DNA of 64,000 bases. Source: Candidatus Zhuqueibacterota bacterium. Lineage in GTDB: Bacteria > Zhuqueibacterota > Zhuqueibacteria > Oceanimicrobiales > Oceanimicrobiaceae. Positions 52,912-62,450 of the stretch are shown in pieces. Both the position numbers and the translations under genes were made by a program. The stretch is taken from assembly GCA_029262055.1 (NCBI GenBank), contig JAJDAD010000019.1, positions 1 through 64,000 of the forward strand. Direction: 5' to 3'. Each line of letters opens with the position of its first letter. Within the stretch, counting starts at the first letter, position 1. Under the pieces are notes generated by a model. The model searched no databases and had not been told where the DNA came from. It saw only the letters and a list, made by a program, of their open reading frames with translations.

Positions 52912-53178
52912 TTACTTCATGTAACGGCGGTATTTTTCCTTCAAGCTTTCTGAAACGCCGTTGCTGTTTTGTGAGAGACGTCGAAAAGAAACGATCCGGT
53001 TTTCCTGCAAGTTGATGTGGATCTTGAAATCCTGATTGTCTACCTGTTCAACCAGAATCGCCTGACAGTTAGGGGTAAAAAACTCAACTTTGAGTTTGTC
53101 AGGGTTAAGACTGAAGCTCTCTGCTACTTGAATGAGGGATTTTTGGAAGTGGCGGTACTGGGGCAATTGAAACTCCAT
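52912..53178 (-). CDS. Small conserved-looking hypothetical protein
   Basis: The ATG at 53178 follows AAGGAGGAGAAACTG, a very strong ribosome binding site, and gives 88 residues. The sequence starts MEFQLPQYRHFQKSLIQVAE and contains two short beta-like segments, including KVEFFTPNCQAILV and DFKIHINLQENRIVSF, then a basic helical tail ending KEKYRRYMK. No signal or membrane segment is seen and I do not recognise it. It lies alone between the Wzi-like gene (convergent) and thiE. Confidence 0.6.
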   Translation of the reverse strand: MEFQLPQYRHFQKSLIQVAESFSLNPDKLKVEFFTPNCQAILVEQVDNQDFKIHINLQENRIVSFRRLSQNSNGVSESLKEKYRRYMK

Positions 53179-53393
53179 ACAGTTTCTCCTCCTTGTTAGA
53201 ACAGTGACACCTTTCACTTAGATACTCTACGCAAAATCTCCCCTTTTGCAGAGTTACGGACAATACAAGTCAAAGAAGGTCTACGGCGAAGAAGCTGGAG
53301 AACGTGGAGTTTAAATATATACTTTCGGGACTTAAATGTCAAACAGAATATTACTTTATAGCAAAATATGGCGATTTATGTGTCACAAGTTTG

Positions 53394-54029
53394 TTACAGG
53401 CTCGGCAAGACCGCACGAAACCTCTGAATCGTTCCGGCAATATCCCGGCTTGTCATAATTGCCGAAATGACCGCCACGCCATGAGCGCCGGCCTGCAGGC
53501 ATTTTGAAGTACGATGCGGCGTGATGCCGCCGACTGCAAAAACCGGGATGCGCACTTCCGCACAGACATGCTGCAGCTTTTCCAGCCCTTGTGGTGGACC
53601 AAACTCTCTCTTGGCCGGCGTGTCGAAAACGGGGCCCAAAAGCAAGAAATCGGCACCTTCCCGTTCTGCCTCTTGAGCCTCCGCCAGCGAATGTGTGGAG
53701 ACACCTACCAGTCTTTGCTCCCCAAGGATGGTGCGGGCTTTCGCTGCCGGCAGACTTTTCTGAGTCAATTGTACTCCCGCGACATCCAGAATTGCGGCCA
53801 GGTCCACGCGATCATTGATGATGAGTTTGGCGGGCCCTTTGTCGGAGATCCTCCTGATACGTTGGACCAGGTCGAAGAGGTCGTGCCCACTCAGATGTTT
53901 CTCACGGATCTGAAACGCCCGGACGCCCGCCCGAACCGACTCGTCAACAACCTGGCTCAGAGAGCTGTGAACGCACAGCTTGCTATCACTGATCAGGTAA
54001 AGCCTGAAATCAATGGGTGTCTTCGGCAA
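53394..54029 (-). CDS. thiE: Thiamine-phosphate synthase
   Basis: This 211-residue TIM-barrel enzyme joins the pyrimidine and thiazole halves of thiamine. It shows QIREKHLSG near residue 40, LIINDRVDLAAILDVAGVQL with the phosphate-binding Asn/Asp, GVSTHSLAEAQEAE, LLLGPVFDTPAK and FAVGGIT. All key family features are present. The start is TTG at 54029 after GCGAGGATG; the neighbouring ATG is out of frame and soon stops. It is third in the thiS-thiG-thiE set on the minus strand and is probably controlled by the TPP riboswitch upstream of thiS. Confidence 0.93.
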   Translation of the reverse strand: MPKTPIDFRLYLISDSKLCVHSSLSQVVDESVRAGVRAFQIREKHLSGHDLFDLVQRIRRISDKGPAKLIINDRVDLAAILDVAGVQLTQKSLPAAKARTILGEQRLVGVSTHSLAEAQEAEREGADFLLLGPVFDTPAKREFGPPQGLEKLQHVCAEVRIPVFAVGGITPHRTSKCLQAGAHGVAVISAIMTSRDIAGTIQRFRAVLPSL

Positions 54030-54136
54030 CGAACATCCTCGCGCTAGTCTGCATAAAAGATTGGGACAAAGCTGGACGGGAAACAGGAAATATTGGCAGG
54101 TTTTACCGAAGCCTGGTCACGGCGCCAGGACAGTCT

Positions 54137-54913
54137 CTATTGCCGGACGACACCCTCCAACGGGCTGGAGGCTGTCGCATAGAGCTTTCTTTCGATTCGC
54201 CCGGCCTCGAAAGCGAGTCGCCCGGCGTCGACGGCTTTGCGCATGGCGTTCGCCATTTTTACGGGATCCTTTGCACAGGCTACTGCCGTGTTCATTAGCA
54301 GGCCATCGCAGCCTAACTCCATCGCTACTGCCGCGTCGGAAGCTGTTCCGACACCGGCATCGACGATTACCGGGATGCTTATCTGTTCGAGAATGATGCG
54401 CAGATTATAGGGATTCCGAATCCCCAGGCCGGAACCGATCGGGGCTGCCAGCGGCATGACAGCAGCACAACCCATGTCCTCCAGCTTTTTACACAAGACA
54501 ACGTCGTCTCCAGTATATGGCAAAACTTTGAAATCCTGAGAAACCAGTTCACGGGCCGCGACCAGCAACTCCTCGTTGTCCGGATAGAGTGTCTTCTCGT
54601 CACCGATCACTTCTAGTTTGACCAGGTTTGTCCCGAGTGCCTCTCGTGCCAGCTCACACGTCAGTACGGCATCCTTTGCAGTATAACATCCCGCTGTGTT
54701 TGGCAGCAAGTCAATTTTGTCCCGGTCGATATGCGCCAGCAGTGAATCCGTCGATCTGTCTGCCAGGTCGACCCGGCGAATAGCCACAGTCACGATCTGA
54801 GTTCCGCTGATGTCATGCGCGGACCGCATGGCCTTGAAGTCGGGATATTTGCCGGTGCCAAGCAACAGCCTGGACTCGTACGATTTGCCGGCAATGATCA
54901 AGCTATTTGACAT
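54137..54913 (-). CDS. thiG: Thiazole synthase
   Basis: This 258-residue enzyme builds the thiazole phosphate of thiamine from 1-deoxy-D-xylulose 5-phosphate, dehydroglycine or iminoglycine, and ThiS-thiocarboxylate. The barrel has [13 protein letters not shown] at the start, [27 protein letters not shown] (holding the Schiff-base Lys), [11 protein letters not shown] and [20 protein letters not shown]. It starts 32 bases after thiS. No thiH or thiO (source of the glycine imine) and no thiF are nearby, so they must lie elsewhere. Confidence 0.94.
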   Translation of the reverse strand: MSNSLIIAGKSYESRLLLGTGKYPDFKAMRSAHDISGTQIVTVAIRRVDLADRSTDSLLAHIDRDKIDLLPNTAGCYTAKDAVLTCELAREALGTNLVKLEVIGDEKTLYPDNEELLVAARELVSQDFKVLPYTGDDVVLCKKLEDMGCAAVMPLAAPIGSGLGIRNPYNLRIILEQISIPVIVDAGVGTASDAAVAMELGCDGLLMNTAVACAKDPVKMANAMRKAVDAGRLAFEAGRIERKLYATASSPLEGVVRQ

Positions 54914-54945
54914 TTGTCGTATGTCCCCATTTAGAATTGCTCGCT

Positions 54946-55149
54946 CTAGCCACCCGCGGTTGCTGTAATAATATCAAGGTTATCGCCATCATCAAGATAT
55001 GTTTGGTTCAACATTGTTTTCGAAACGACCGAGTAGTTACGCGCGACCGCTACCCCCTTGTCCTGTGCTATTTGCAACATTGTCAGGACCTCACTAATGG
55101 TGAGGGGACGCTCGAAAGTATGCTTATTTCCGTTTATCGTGACGCGCAT
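54946..55149 (-). CDS. thiS: Sulfur carrier protein ThiS
   Basis: This 67-residue ubiquitin-fold protein carries the sulfur for thiazole formation as a thiocarboxylate on its last Gly. It begins [20 protein letters not shown] and ends [12 protein letters not shown], with the diagnostic Gly-Gly C-terminus. The ATG at 55149 lies only 3 bases after the T run of the riboswitch terminator, so there is no ordinary ribosome binding site next to it. It is the first gene of the thi operon. Confidence 0.92.
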   Translation of the reverse strand: MRVTINGNKHTFERPLTISEVLTMLQIAQDKGVAVARNYSVVSKTMLNQTYLDDGDNLDIITATAGG

Positions 55150-55152
55150 AAT

Positions 55153-55178
55153 AAAAAAAGCCGTTTCTCAGAAACGGC
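55153..55178 (-). terminator. Terminator controlled by the TPP riboswitch
   Basis: Read on the minus strand, GCCGTTT (55178-55172) pairs with AAACGGC (55166-55160) around a 5-base loop and runs into seven T residues (55159-55153). An antiterminator competes: CCGTTTC (plus strand 55188-55194), part of the aptamer's last strand, can pair with GAAACGG (55171-55177). Ligand binding locks the aptamer strand and frees the terminator. Confidence 0.85.
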
Positions 55179-55187
55179 ATCCGGTGA

Positions 55188-55268
55188 CCGTTTCCCTCCG
55201 CTGATATGAAGCAGTTCAGGTTGTGAGAGTATCTTCTCAGCCCCGCAAAAACGGGACACCCCTAACGG
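55188..55268 (-). ncRNA. TPP riboswitch (THI element)
   Basis: On the minus strand the sequence has the class signatures in order: AGGGGTGTCC, GGGGCTGAGAAG, ACCTGAACTGCTTCATATCA and GCGGAGGGAAACGG, with a 5-bp closing stem (CCGTT 55268-55264 with AACGG 55192-55188). These are the conserved thiamine-pyrophosphate aptamer motifs. It precedes thiS-thiG-thiE and a terminator. High TPP should therefore shut the operon off by early termination. Confidence 0.93.
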
Positions 55269-55303
55269 TAGATGGTTAATATGGCCAGAAACTTGAACGA
55301 GCA

Positions 55304-55333
55304 AATATAACAACAATGCCATATCGATTGCAA
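55304..55333 (-). promoter_or_regulatory. Probable promoter of the thi operon
   Basis: On the minus strand TTGCAA (55333-55328) is followed by an 18-base spacer and TATATT (55309-55304). The aptamer begins about 35 bases downstream. Box matches are moderate, but the placement is right. Confidence 0.5.
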
Positions 55334-55815
55334 CCCTAATTCGTTTTAAACTTGTTTACGATCCGGAAATTTCGTACTTTTTTCTAAAACTTGGCATGAA
55401 ATGATTTCTGGGCTAACCACATGATCGCGGTCAGAACCACTCGTCGGGTCTGGTCGGTATCGGTGGCAGGGCGGCGCAAGACGCGCCATCTCGTTTTTAC
55501 CAGCTACCGTCTTCCCTTTCAACAACGCACCTCCCCGTTCCTTATCCGAAAACCTCCTGCTCCAGTGACCCGCTTGCGGCTTTCAAATATATTTGAGCCC
55601 GAAAATCTGTTTAAAAGAAATTTACCATTATCGCCTGTTTGTATGTAAGTAAGAGATACAGAAAAAGTTAATTTTCCACCCGGGTAAACCGGTAAGTGGT
55701 ACAGCCCGGCGACGGAAGAAGTATCTGGCTCAGTGACATCCAATCGACGGATTATTTTCGGCAGCTTTGACAACCCCTTCGATGTCTTGCATCCTTAGGG
55801 CTTAAACCGGTCGTT
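55334..55815. other. Intergenic gap between the thi promoter and the pseudokinase gene
   Basis: These 480 bases hold no gene I can support. A minus-strand frame of 84 codons (about 55519-55773) begins with MSKLPKIIRRLDV but has no ribosome binding site or recognisable family. AT-rich stretches with ATTTGAGC- and TATGTAAGTAAG-like sequence in the second half could contain the promoter of the pseudokinase gene; no clear pair of boxes was seen. Confidence 0.5.
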
Positions 55816-58761
55816 GTGGAATTGAAAATAGAAAACCTACATATCCAAAAAAAGCTCTTTGCTGACATTGTAGGGACGACGTTTATGGCCAGCCCCGACG
55901 AAGCCGGTGCGGCCAAGGTCTGCGTGCTGGTCCTGCATGATCAATTTGCCCATAGTCCTTCCCTGGCAGACCTGTTTCATCGATGCGCAGAAATCTCCGT
56001 CAACACAAGGAACGAACATCTCCTTTCTTCTTTGTCACATGGTTCAGAGAACGGACTCCAGTATCTGGTCTACGAATATCCCGACCTCACGCCGTTCTAT
56101 TCAATGCTGACTGAAAATCCCATGCCTCCGGTAACAGAAACGATTACGTTGATCGAAACGCTACTAGGGGTTGCGCACAAGATTCATAGCAAAATCGGTG
56201 GTCACGGCCTGATTAGTCCGGCCACAATATTCACTGAACCGGATTTCAAAACAGTTAAGCTGTCTGGTTTCAGGGCATCGGAACTTCTGAGAGCATCCCT
56301 TAAGAAGTCGGACAAGAGTGTGTCCGAAATGCTCGCGTACCTGAGTCCATCGGTTTTCAGAACCTCTAACCCCGGCCCACAGGAGGACATCTATTCAATA
56401 GGCATTTTGCTGTATCGCCTGCTGGTTGGGAGCCTGCCTTGGCCCAATGTCCAACCCGCAGATATCCTGAAAGACGGCCTGGAAAGCTCTTTCATTCCCC
56501 CGAGCTTAAAACGTTTGGAGATTCCCGATACACTGGACGAGATTGTCTACGACATGATGCGTCCGGCAAAGGAAAGCGAGGCTGGGCATTTGACCGGCCT
56601 ATTGGCCCGCTTGGCAGAAGCGAAAGCTAAAGCCGAAGCTACTGCACCACTGACGCAACAGTTCCTCCGCACCGAGCAGGAGCTCGGACGGAATCTTAAT
56701 TTACAGGAAACTGAGGACGACACCATGGAAGATCGCCACGGAACGGCTGACAACAAACAACCCAGGAAGGAAGAACCGGTCCAGCAGCTTTTTGATGAAT
56801 TGCCGGCGGACGAAGATAGCGCGGAGCCTGCCCGTGTGGATTCGCCGGACCAGGAAAGTTCAGAAAATGTTTCCCAACCAGCGGTGGACGCAAAAGATGA
56901 CTCGGGTGCTGCCGCACAGGATGACGAAGCGCAACTGACTGACATGTTTGCCAGTGATGCATCCGATAGCATCGAAACCAACGAAGAAGAAACAGACCGA
57001 ATTGTGTCAGAAGAGAGAGGTGTTTTGGATGAGGCCAGCCTCATCAACCCGTTTGGGATGGTCAATCCGGAAGAGGAGTCACCACACACAGAAGAAGCAC
57101 CCGCACAACGGGAAGAAGCTCAGCCGGCAGACGCCAACATGGAGCTCACCGGCTCATTGCAGGAGGATGCAACTGAACCGTCCCTGGACACAACGGACTT
57201 CGGCAAACAAGAAGAAATAGTCGCTGCCGGGGAAGACACGGAGAACGCGGGCCAGCCGATCCCAGCTGAGCCGCCATCGCCGTTCGAAACCGAATTGCAT
57301 GAAGGGGCTCAAGTGATCGAGGAAACCGCCCAGAAAGAACTCGAGTCGGGTATCCCGGCAAGCGATCTGCGCGAAATCGCCTCTTTCCCGGCGCTGGAAA
57401 GCAACGAGTTTGAGGACCGCTCAACGAATTCAATTGCCCGAAAGACCGGCCTTGAAAGCCCCATAGCACCGGCAAACGGTGATGTACAAGGCGGCAACCA
57501 TTACGGGCCTGGCCAGACCGGGGAAGACCACGGAGGAAGAAACCCATACATCGTCGACATCGACGGCATCGAGGAGTTGACGGAGGACTGGGCGGGCCAG
57601 ACCTCGAATAAGGATCTCGAGTACGAATCAAACTACCCAGAAATTCAAACCGAGCCACTGCTGGAGACCGACAATTTAAGAACGACTGAAACCATCGACA
57701 TGCGCACCTCGAGGGTTTCCGTCAGTACGGTGTGGTGGGTAACCAAGATCTTGCTCATTGCCCTGATTCCTGTGGCCGCGATCTATTTTGTGATAACGCT
57801 CCTATTTGATGCCGGCTTCGAAAATGACGGCAGCCAGAATGGCAGCCAGGTGGCGCAAAGTCAGGACGCGGGCAAGATGAGAGAGCCCTCCTCACGGCCA
57901 TTGCTTCCCAGTGAACTCAAGAATGATCGGCCTGTTATTGTACAAGACAGTCCGCCGGTCGACTTATCAGCCCAACAAACGGCGGCCGCTTCCCAAATTC
58001 CGGCGAAACAGCCTACCGAAAACCGCCCGCGCCGGCAAACAGACAGAGTTTCTGAGAACAGGAGCTCGACCGCAAAGCTTGTACCTGCCGCGACGTCGGC
58101 AACCAGACGACCGCCACCCAGAAACCGCGCTGCGCAACGGAAGCCGGTACCTTCCCCATTGTTGCTTGATGTTTTGGTGCGCACCGGACAAAAGGTGCAA
58201 ACAGCCGACGTTTACGTTGACGGCAAATTTCATGGCCGCACAAATGCGGGCGGGATCCTCTCCATAGACAATCTGCAGACAGGGCGTTCCTACTTGATCA
58301 AAGTGCAAAAGGCCGGCTTCAAGATGTGGGCCACCGAAGCAAAATTCAAACAAGGTGGTACGCGCAGGCTCAATGTACAACTGAGACCGAATCAAGTCGC
58401 AAATAAGGTCAGCTCAAATACCGCGGGTTCTACTTTGATCAGGGGCGCTGAGACCGCGAGCAAAAACCCGACGCCACCGGCCTTTGAGGTTAGCACAGCG
58501 TCCGACCCCAGCCAGGGCCTCGCCGCTACAGTCAATGTCCTTCTCTCAAATACAGAGCCGCTCGGTGACGCATTCATTTATGTGAACGACCGGCTCTGGG
58601 ATGGTTTTAACTATATCGCACCTGCAGAAATTGACTTGCCGGCGGGTTCGTATGAAATTACAATTCGGAAAGCGGGCTATCGTTCAACCCCGCCGTTTTA
58701 CAAATTTGACGTCGTGGCCGGCGACCGCAAAACGGTCTCATTCATCCTGACTCCGGAATAG
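55816..58761 (+). CDS. Membrane pseudokinase with acidic linker and two C-terminal PEGA domains
   Basis: This 981-residue protein starts with GTG at 55816. Residues about 1-275 keep the outline of a Ser/Thr protein kinase, but the catalytic parts are lost. At the catalytic loop there is GHGLISPATIF (about 130) instead of HRDLKPxN, and at the metal-binding loop KLSGFRAS (about 148) instead of DFG. PQEDIYSIGILLYRLLVGSLPW (key part DIYSIGILLYRLL, about 190) is the normal structural helix. A long acidic, low-complexity linker follows, then one membrane helix (about 639-661), then a periplasmic part with two PEGA domains (about 783-860 and 906-980). It is probably a signalling scaffold linking cytoplasm and envelope, without kinase activity. 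Confidence 0.82.
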   Translation: MELKIENLHIQKKLFADIVGTTFMASPDEAGAAKVCVLVLHDQFAHSPSLADLFHRCAEISVNTRNEHLLSSLSHGSENGLQYLVYEYPDLTPFYSMLTENPMPPVTETITLIETLLGVAHKIHSKIGGHGLISPATIFTEPDFKTVKLSGFRASELLRASLKKSDKSVSEMLAYLSPSVFRTSNPGPQEDIYSIGILLYRLLVGSLPWPNVQPADILKDGLESSFIPPSLKRLEIPDTLDEIVYDMMRPAKESEAGHLTGLLARLAEAKAKAEATAPLTQQFLRTEQELGRNLNLQETEDDTMEDRHGTADNKQPRKEEPVQQLFDELPADEDSAEPARVDSPDQESSENVSQPAVDAKDDSGAAAQDDEAQLTDMFASDASDSIETNEEETDRIVSEERGVLDEASLINPFGMVNPEEESPHTEEAPAQREEAQPADANMELTGSLQEDATEPSLDTTDFGKQEEIVAAGEDTENAGQPIPAEPPSPFETELHEGAQVIEETAQKELESGIPASDLREIASFPALESNEFEDRSTNSIARKTGLESPIAPANGDVQGGNHYGPGQTGEDHGGRNPYIVDIDGIEELTEDWAGQTSNKDLEYESNYPEIQTEPLLETDNLRTTETIDMRTSRVSVSTVWWVTKILLIALIPVAAIYFVITLLFDAGFENDGSQNGSQVAQSQDAGKMREPSSRPLLPSELKNDRPVIVQDSPPVDLSAQQTAAASQIPAKQPTENRPRRQTDRVSENRSSTAKLVPAATSATRRPPPRNRAAQRKPVPSPLLLDVLVRTGQKVQTADVYVDGKFHGRTNAGGILSIDNLQTGRSYLIKVQKAGFKMWATEAKFKQGGTRRLNVQLRPNQVANKVSSNTAGSTLIRGAETASKNPTPPAFEVSTASDPSQGLAATVNVLLSNTEPLGDAFIYVNDRLWDGFNYIAPAEIDLPAGSYEITIRKAGYRSTPPFYKFDVVAGDRKTVSFILTPE

Positions 58762-58778
58762 AGTCAAGCACAAATCGC

Positions 58779-58807
58779 TTGACTCGCGTTCGCCTTATCT
58801 CTATATT
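58779..58807 (+). promoter_or_regulatory. Promoter of proS
   Basis: TTGACT (58779-58784), a 17-base spacer and TATATT (58802-58807) lie about 170 bases before the proS start codon, just after the pseudokinase stop. Both boxes are close to consensus. The intervening leader has no clear structure. Confidence 0.6.
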
Positions 58808-58977
58808 CCTGCCTGACATTCAACTGTTTGAACCTGTTGTAATTACTGATTTTCTCTCTTTCGAAGTAATGCCGACGACTCGGGAATGCCCTAAAGTCGT
58901 AGTTCTTGACCAGGTCCACGCGACAGAGCAAACGACGTACATGGCTTCCCGTTTTCTATTTGAGAAGGAACCCCGAA

Positions 58978-60405
58978 ATGGCTAAGGGAATCACCAAGAG
59001 ATCCGAAGACTACTCGCGATGGTACCTGGACGTGATCGCGGCGGCTAAACTAGCCGACTACGCTCCGGTAAAGGGCTGCATGGTTATCCGTCCGAATGGC
59101 TATGCCATCTGGGAACGGATGCAGGCTGAGCTCGATACAATGTTCAAAGAGTCCGGGCACGTAAATGCCTATTTCCCGCTGCTCATCCCCGAATCATACT
59201 TGAAAAAGGAAGCCGAGCACGTTGAGGGCTTTGCCCCTGAATGTGCGGTAGTAACTCAGGGTGGTGGCAAGAAGTTAGAGGAACGGCTGGTCATCCGGCC
59301 TACATCCGAGACCATCATCTGGTCGATGTACAAGGATTGGATCCAGTCCCACCGCGATCTTCCCATACTCATTAATCAGTGGGCGAATGTTGTACGGTGG
59401 GAAATGCGGACGCGTCTGTTTTTGCGAACGATGGAGTTCCTCTGGCAGGAAGGCCACACGGCGCACGCAACAGCCGGTGAAGCACAGGAGGAGACTTTAC
59501 GCATCCTGGAAATCTACCGCATATTCGCTGAGGACTTTATGGCAATGCCGGTGCTGACAGGAGTGAAATCGGAGAGGGAGAAGTTTGCCGGTGCCTTACA
59601 GACTTATGCTATCGAGGCTATGATGCAGGACTGCAAGGCGCTACAGGCGGGCACTTCACATAACTTAGGTCAGAATTTTGCCAAAGCCTTTGATGTCAAA
59701 TTTCAAAGTGAAGAAGGCAACCTCGAACACGTCTGGGCCACGAGCTGGGGCGTCTCGACCCGCTTGATTGGCGGCTTGATCATGAGCCACAGCGACGATC
59801 TCGGCCTGGTCTTACCGCCAAAGCTGGCACCGCTGCAGGTGGTTGTGGTCCCGATCTGGCGCGGCGATGATGAGAAATCCTCGGTCCTGGAACGCCTGTC
59901 CGCCATCACAGCCGACTGGAAGGGCAAATTCCGCTTCCGGATTGACGACCGTGATAACTACCGGCCGGGGTGGAAGTTCAACGAATGGGAAAAACAGGGT
60001 GTCCCCATCCGTATCGAAATCGGTCCACGGGACCTGGAAAGCGGCGAAGCTGTACTCGTGCGCCGGGACTCTGGCGAGAAGGAACGTATTCCGCATGACC
60101 GCTTGCTTACGGAGATCCCGACTGTTCTGCAGCAAATCCAGAAAGATTTGTTCAAACGCGCCGCGGACTTTCGAGATGCAAACACCCATACTTGCGACGA
60201 TTACGATGACCTCAAACAACGACTGGACGAGGACGGTGGCTTCTACCGGGTGCACTGGAACGGCAAACGTGAGAGCGAAGAGCGGCTGCAAAATGAAACC
60301 AAAGCCACGATCAGAGTCATCCAAACAGAACAATCCGAGAAAGGTAGCTGCATCCTGACGGGCGAACCGTCTGAGCGGCGAGTAGTGGTTGCACGCGCGT
60401 ACTGA
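58978..60405 (+). CDS. proS: Prolyl-tRNA synthetase, archaeal/eukaryotic type
   Basis: This 475-residue class II synthetase charges tRNA-Pro. Motif 2 is seen around [28 protein letters not shown], quoted in part as [18 protein letters not shown]. The earlier [14 protein letters not shown] and the later [16 protein letters not shown] are typical of the type 3 (archaeal/eukaryotic-like) enzyme without the bacterial editing insertion. A C-terminal zinc-type extension is present but short on Cys. The ATG at 58978 follows GAGAAGGAACCCC; the longer open frame has no ribosome binding site. It has its own promoter. Confidence 0.95.
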   Translation: MAKGITKRSEDYSRWYLDVIAAAKLADYAPVKGCMVIRPNGYAIWERMQAELDTMFKESGHVNAYFPLLIPESYLKKEAEHVEGFAPECAVVTQGGGKKLEERLVIRPTSETIIWSMYKDWIQSHRDLPILINQWANVVRWEMRTRLFLRTMEFLWQEGHTAHATAGEAQEETLRILEIYRIFAEDFMAMPVLTGVKSEREKFAGALQTYAIEAMMQDCKALQAGTSHNLGQNFAKAFDVKFQSEEGNLEHVWATSWGVSTRLIGGLIMSHSDDLGLVLPPKLAPLQVVVVPIWRGDDEKSSVLERLSAITADWKGKFRFRIDDRDNYRPGWKFNEWEKQGVPIRIEIGPRDLESGEAVLVRRDSGEKERIPHDRLLTEIPTVLQQIQKDLFKRAADFRDANTHTCDDYDDLKQRLDEDGGFYRVHWNGKRESEERLQNETKATIRVIQTEQSEKGSCILTGEPSERRVVVARAY

Positions 60406-60493
60406 CAGACGCCCGGACGCAACCAATTGGCAGTGAGTTGAGTATATTAACCCGTTAACAGAAGCCGGGTCGATTTAGGTAGAAGACACACGC

Positions 60494-61063
60494 ATGATAT
60501 CACTCATTTTCCTGAAAGATTTCATCAAGGATCCCAAGGGTATCGGAGCGATTTCAGAAAGCTCATCGGTCCTGGCAAAGGCCATGATCGGCAATCTTGG
60601 AATCAGACCGGGTGATTCAGTAGTAGAGTTAGGACCGGGGACCGGAGTTTTCACCGAACACATACGCGAAAAAACAGACGTTTACCTGGGGATTGAAAGA
60701 AACCCCAGATTTGCTCGAATCCTCGACAGTCGCTTTCCTGATCTTAATTTTGTGAATGGTTTGGCCGAAGATGGGTATCAGCACTACCGGAGGATTGGTC
60801 TCCCGCCCCCTAGAGTCATTGTCTGTGGTTTGCCATTAGCCATCTGGTCAAGCCAACTTCAGGATCCTATCCTCCATTCTCTGGATCGATTGATGACCAC
60901 CGGCAGCACCTTCCGGACATTTCAGTATGCCCACTCATTCGCATTTCCGCAGGCTGTACGATTCAGGCAAAAAATGAACGCCCTGTTTGAGCCGTGCCAG
61001 GAGGTTCGCCTCGTGATGCGAAATCTACCCCCGGCTTTCATTTTAACCTGGTGCAGGCGATAG
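60494..61063 (+). CDS. Phospholipid N-methyltransferase-like SAM-dependent methyltransferase (PmtA type)
   Basis: This 189-residue protein has a SAM-binding motif VVELGPGTGVFTEHI (about residues 43-57) preceded by FLKDFIKDPKGIGAISESSS, the opening typical of rRNA-dimethylase-like phospholipid methyltransferases (PmtA). No NPPY-type adenine motif is present, so it is not an rRNA or DNA adenine methylase. The likely reaction is methylation of phosphatidylethanolamine at the inner membrane. Its start, ATG 60494, follows the proS stop by about 90 bases. Confidence 0.8.
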   Translation: MISLIFLKDFIKDPKGIGAISESSSVLAKAMIGNLGIRPGDSVVELGPGTGVFTEHIREKTDVYLGIERNPRFARILDSRFPDLNFVNGLAEDGYQHYRRIGLPPPRVIVCGLPLAIWSSQLQDPILHSLDRLMTTGSTFRTFQYAHSFAFPQAVRFRQKMNALFEPCQEVRLVMRNLPPAFILTWCRR

Positions 61064-61134
61064 CCCTTTGACCGGACGGGAATCGTCCTCGCTCACCAAA
61101 TGCGCTTAACCAACACACTGACATCAGACCTATC

Positions 61135-62373
61135 ATGAACGCCTACGGAGTCATAATTCTCGCCACCCTGCTGTTCAGCTTCATTCTGGACATCGTTGCG
61201 GAACTGTTGAATTTGAAGGCGCTGAAAGATGATCTTCCGGCAGAATTCGACGGAATCTACGATGCGGCAAAATACAAACAGTCGCAGGAGTATACCAGGG
61301 TAAGGACCCGGTTTGGATTCATCACTTCCGTTTTCGGCCTTGGCGTTACCTTATCCTTCTGGTTTTTGGGCGGCTTCGACTACCTGGATGGCTGGGTGCG
61401 AAGTCTGGACCTGCACCCGATCTGGACTGGCCTTCTGTACATTGGTGTCCTTCTCTTTGGTCGCTCCCTGCTTTCTCTGCCATTCAGCATCTACTCTACC
61501 TTCGTCATCGAAGAACGTTTTGGCTTCAACAGGACGACGCCGGTTACTTTTGTCGTGGACCTACTCAAGGGGATTCTTCTTTCGTTACTGCTGGGGGCGC
61601 CATTGCTCGCTGGTATCCTGGCATTCTTCGAGTATGCCGGGGCAGTAGCCTGGCTCTATTGCTGGCTGGCGACCACGGCCTTTAGTTTGTTTGTGCAATT
61701 CATCGCCCCGACCTGGATCATGCCATTATTTAACAAATTCACCCCGCTGGAAAATGGCGAGCTGCGCGAAGCGATCATAGCCTACGCACAATCGGTCCGG
61801 TTTCCTTTACAAAATTTGTTCGTGATGGATGGTTCCAAACGCTCGACGAAATCGAATGCGTTTTTTACCGGATTTGGCAAAAACAAAAGAATCGCTCTGT
61901 TTGACACCCTGATTGCTAAACACTCGGTTGCCGAACTTGTGGCCGTTCTGGCTCACGAGATAGGCCACTACAAGAAGAAACACATTCTGAAAAGCCTCTT
62001 GCTTAGCATTGCCCATACGGGTGTTATGTTTTGCCTGCTCTCTATCTTCATCAGCAGCGAGGGTTTGTTTGCGGCGTTCTTCATGCAGCACAGCTCTATC
62101 TACGCGGGGCTCATTTTTTTCGGAATGCTGTATTCGCCCATCGAGTTGATCCTTTCCGTTTTCATGCAGATTTTTTCGAGAAAGAATGAGTACGAAGCCG
62201 ACCGCTATGCGGCTGAAACCACGCACGATCCCAACGCAATGATAGAAGCCCTCAAAAAACTATCCTTGCACAACCTTTCCAACTTGACACCTCACCCGCT
62301 CTACGTTTTTCTCAACTACTCGCATCCACCGGTTCTTGCCAGAATAGAAGCTATCCGCACAATCCCTCTTTGA
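61135..62373 (+). CDS. M48 family membrane metalloprotease (CAAX prenyl protease/Ste24-like)
   Basis: This 412-residue integral membrane protein has several N-terminal helices, an HExxH zinc site in AHEIGHYKKKH and a third ligand Glu in NEYEADRYAAE. SNAFFTGFGKNKRIALFDTL (key part NAFFTGFGKNKRIALFDT) and the C-terminal THDPNAMIEALKKL match the Ste24/CAAX protease I group (M48A). It may act in membrane protein quality control or peptide maturation; no prenylated substrate is expected in bacteria. The start at 61135 lies 71 bases after the methyltransferase. Confidence 0.92.
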   Translation: MNAYGVIILATLLFSFILDIVAELLNLKALKDDLPAEFDGIYDAAKYKQSQEYTRVRTRFGFITSVFGLGVTLSFWFLGGFDYLDGWVRSLDLHPIWTGLLYIGVLLFGRSLLSLPFSIYSTFVIEERFGFNRTTPVTFVVDLLKGILLSLLLGAPLLAGILAFFEYAGAVAWLYCWLATTAFSLFVQFIAPTWIMPLFNKFTPLENGELREAIIAYAQSVRFPLQNLFVMDGSKRSTKSNAFFTGFGKNKRIALFDTLIAKHSVAELVAVLAHEIGHYKKKHILKSLLLSIAHTGVMFCLLSIFISSEGLFAAFFMQHSSIYAGLIFFGMLYSPIELILSVFMQIFSRKNEYEADRYAAETTHDPNAMIEALKKLSLHNLSNLTPHPLYVFLNYSHPPVLARIEAIRTIPL

Positions 62374-62450
62374 TTGCGGGACGCCTTTTTGACTTGCGTT
62401 CGGCGTAGGATCCACTATATTGCAGGCTCACTTTGAAGGAGGAGGCACAT

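Noticed and set aside
60494-61063. rRNA adenine dimethylase (KsgA) or antibiotic-resistance Erm methylase
   Set aside because: The SAM motif is similar, but the adenine-binding NPPY/NLPY motif is missing. The N-terminal start matches PmtA-type phospholipid methyltransferases.
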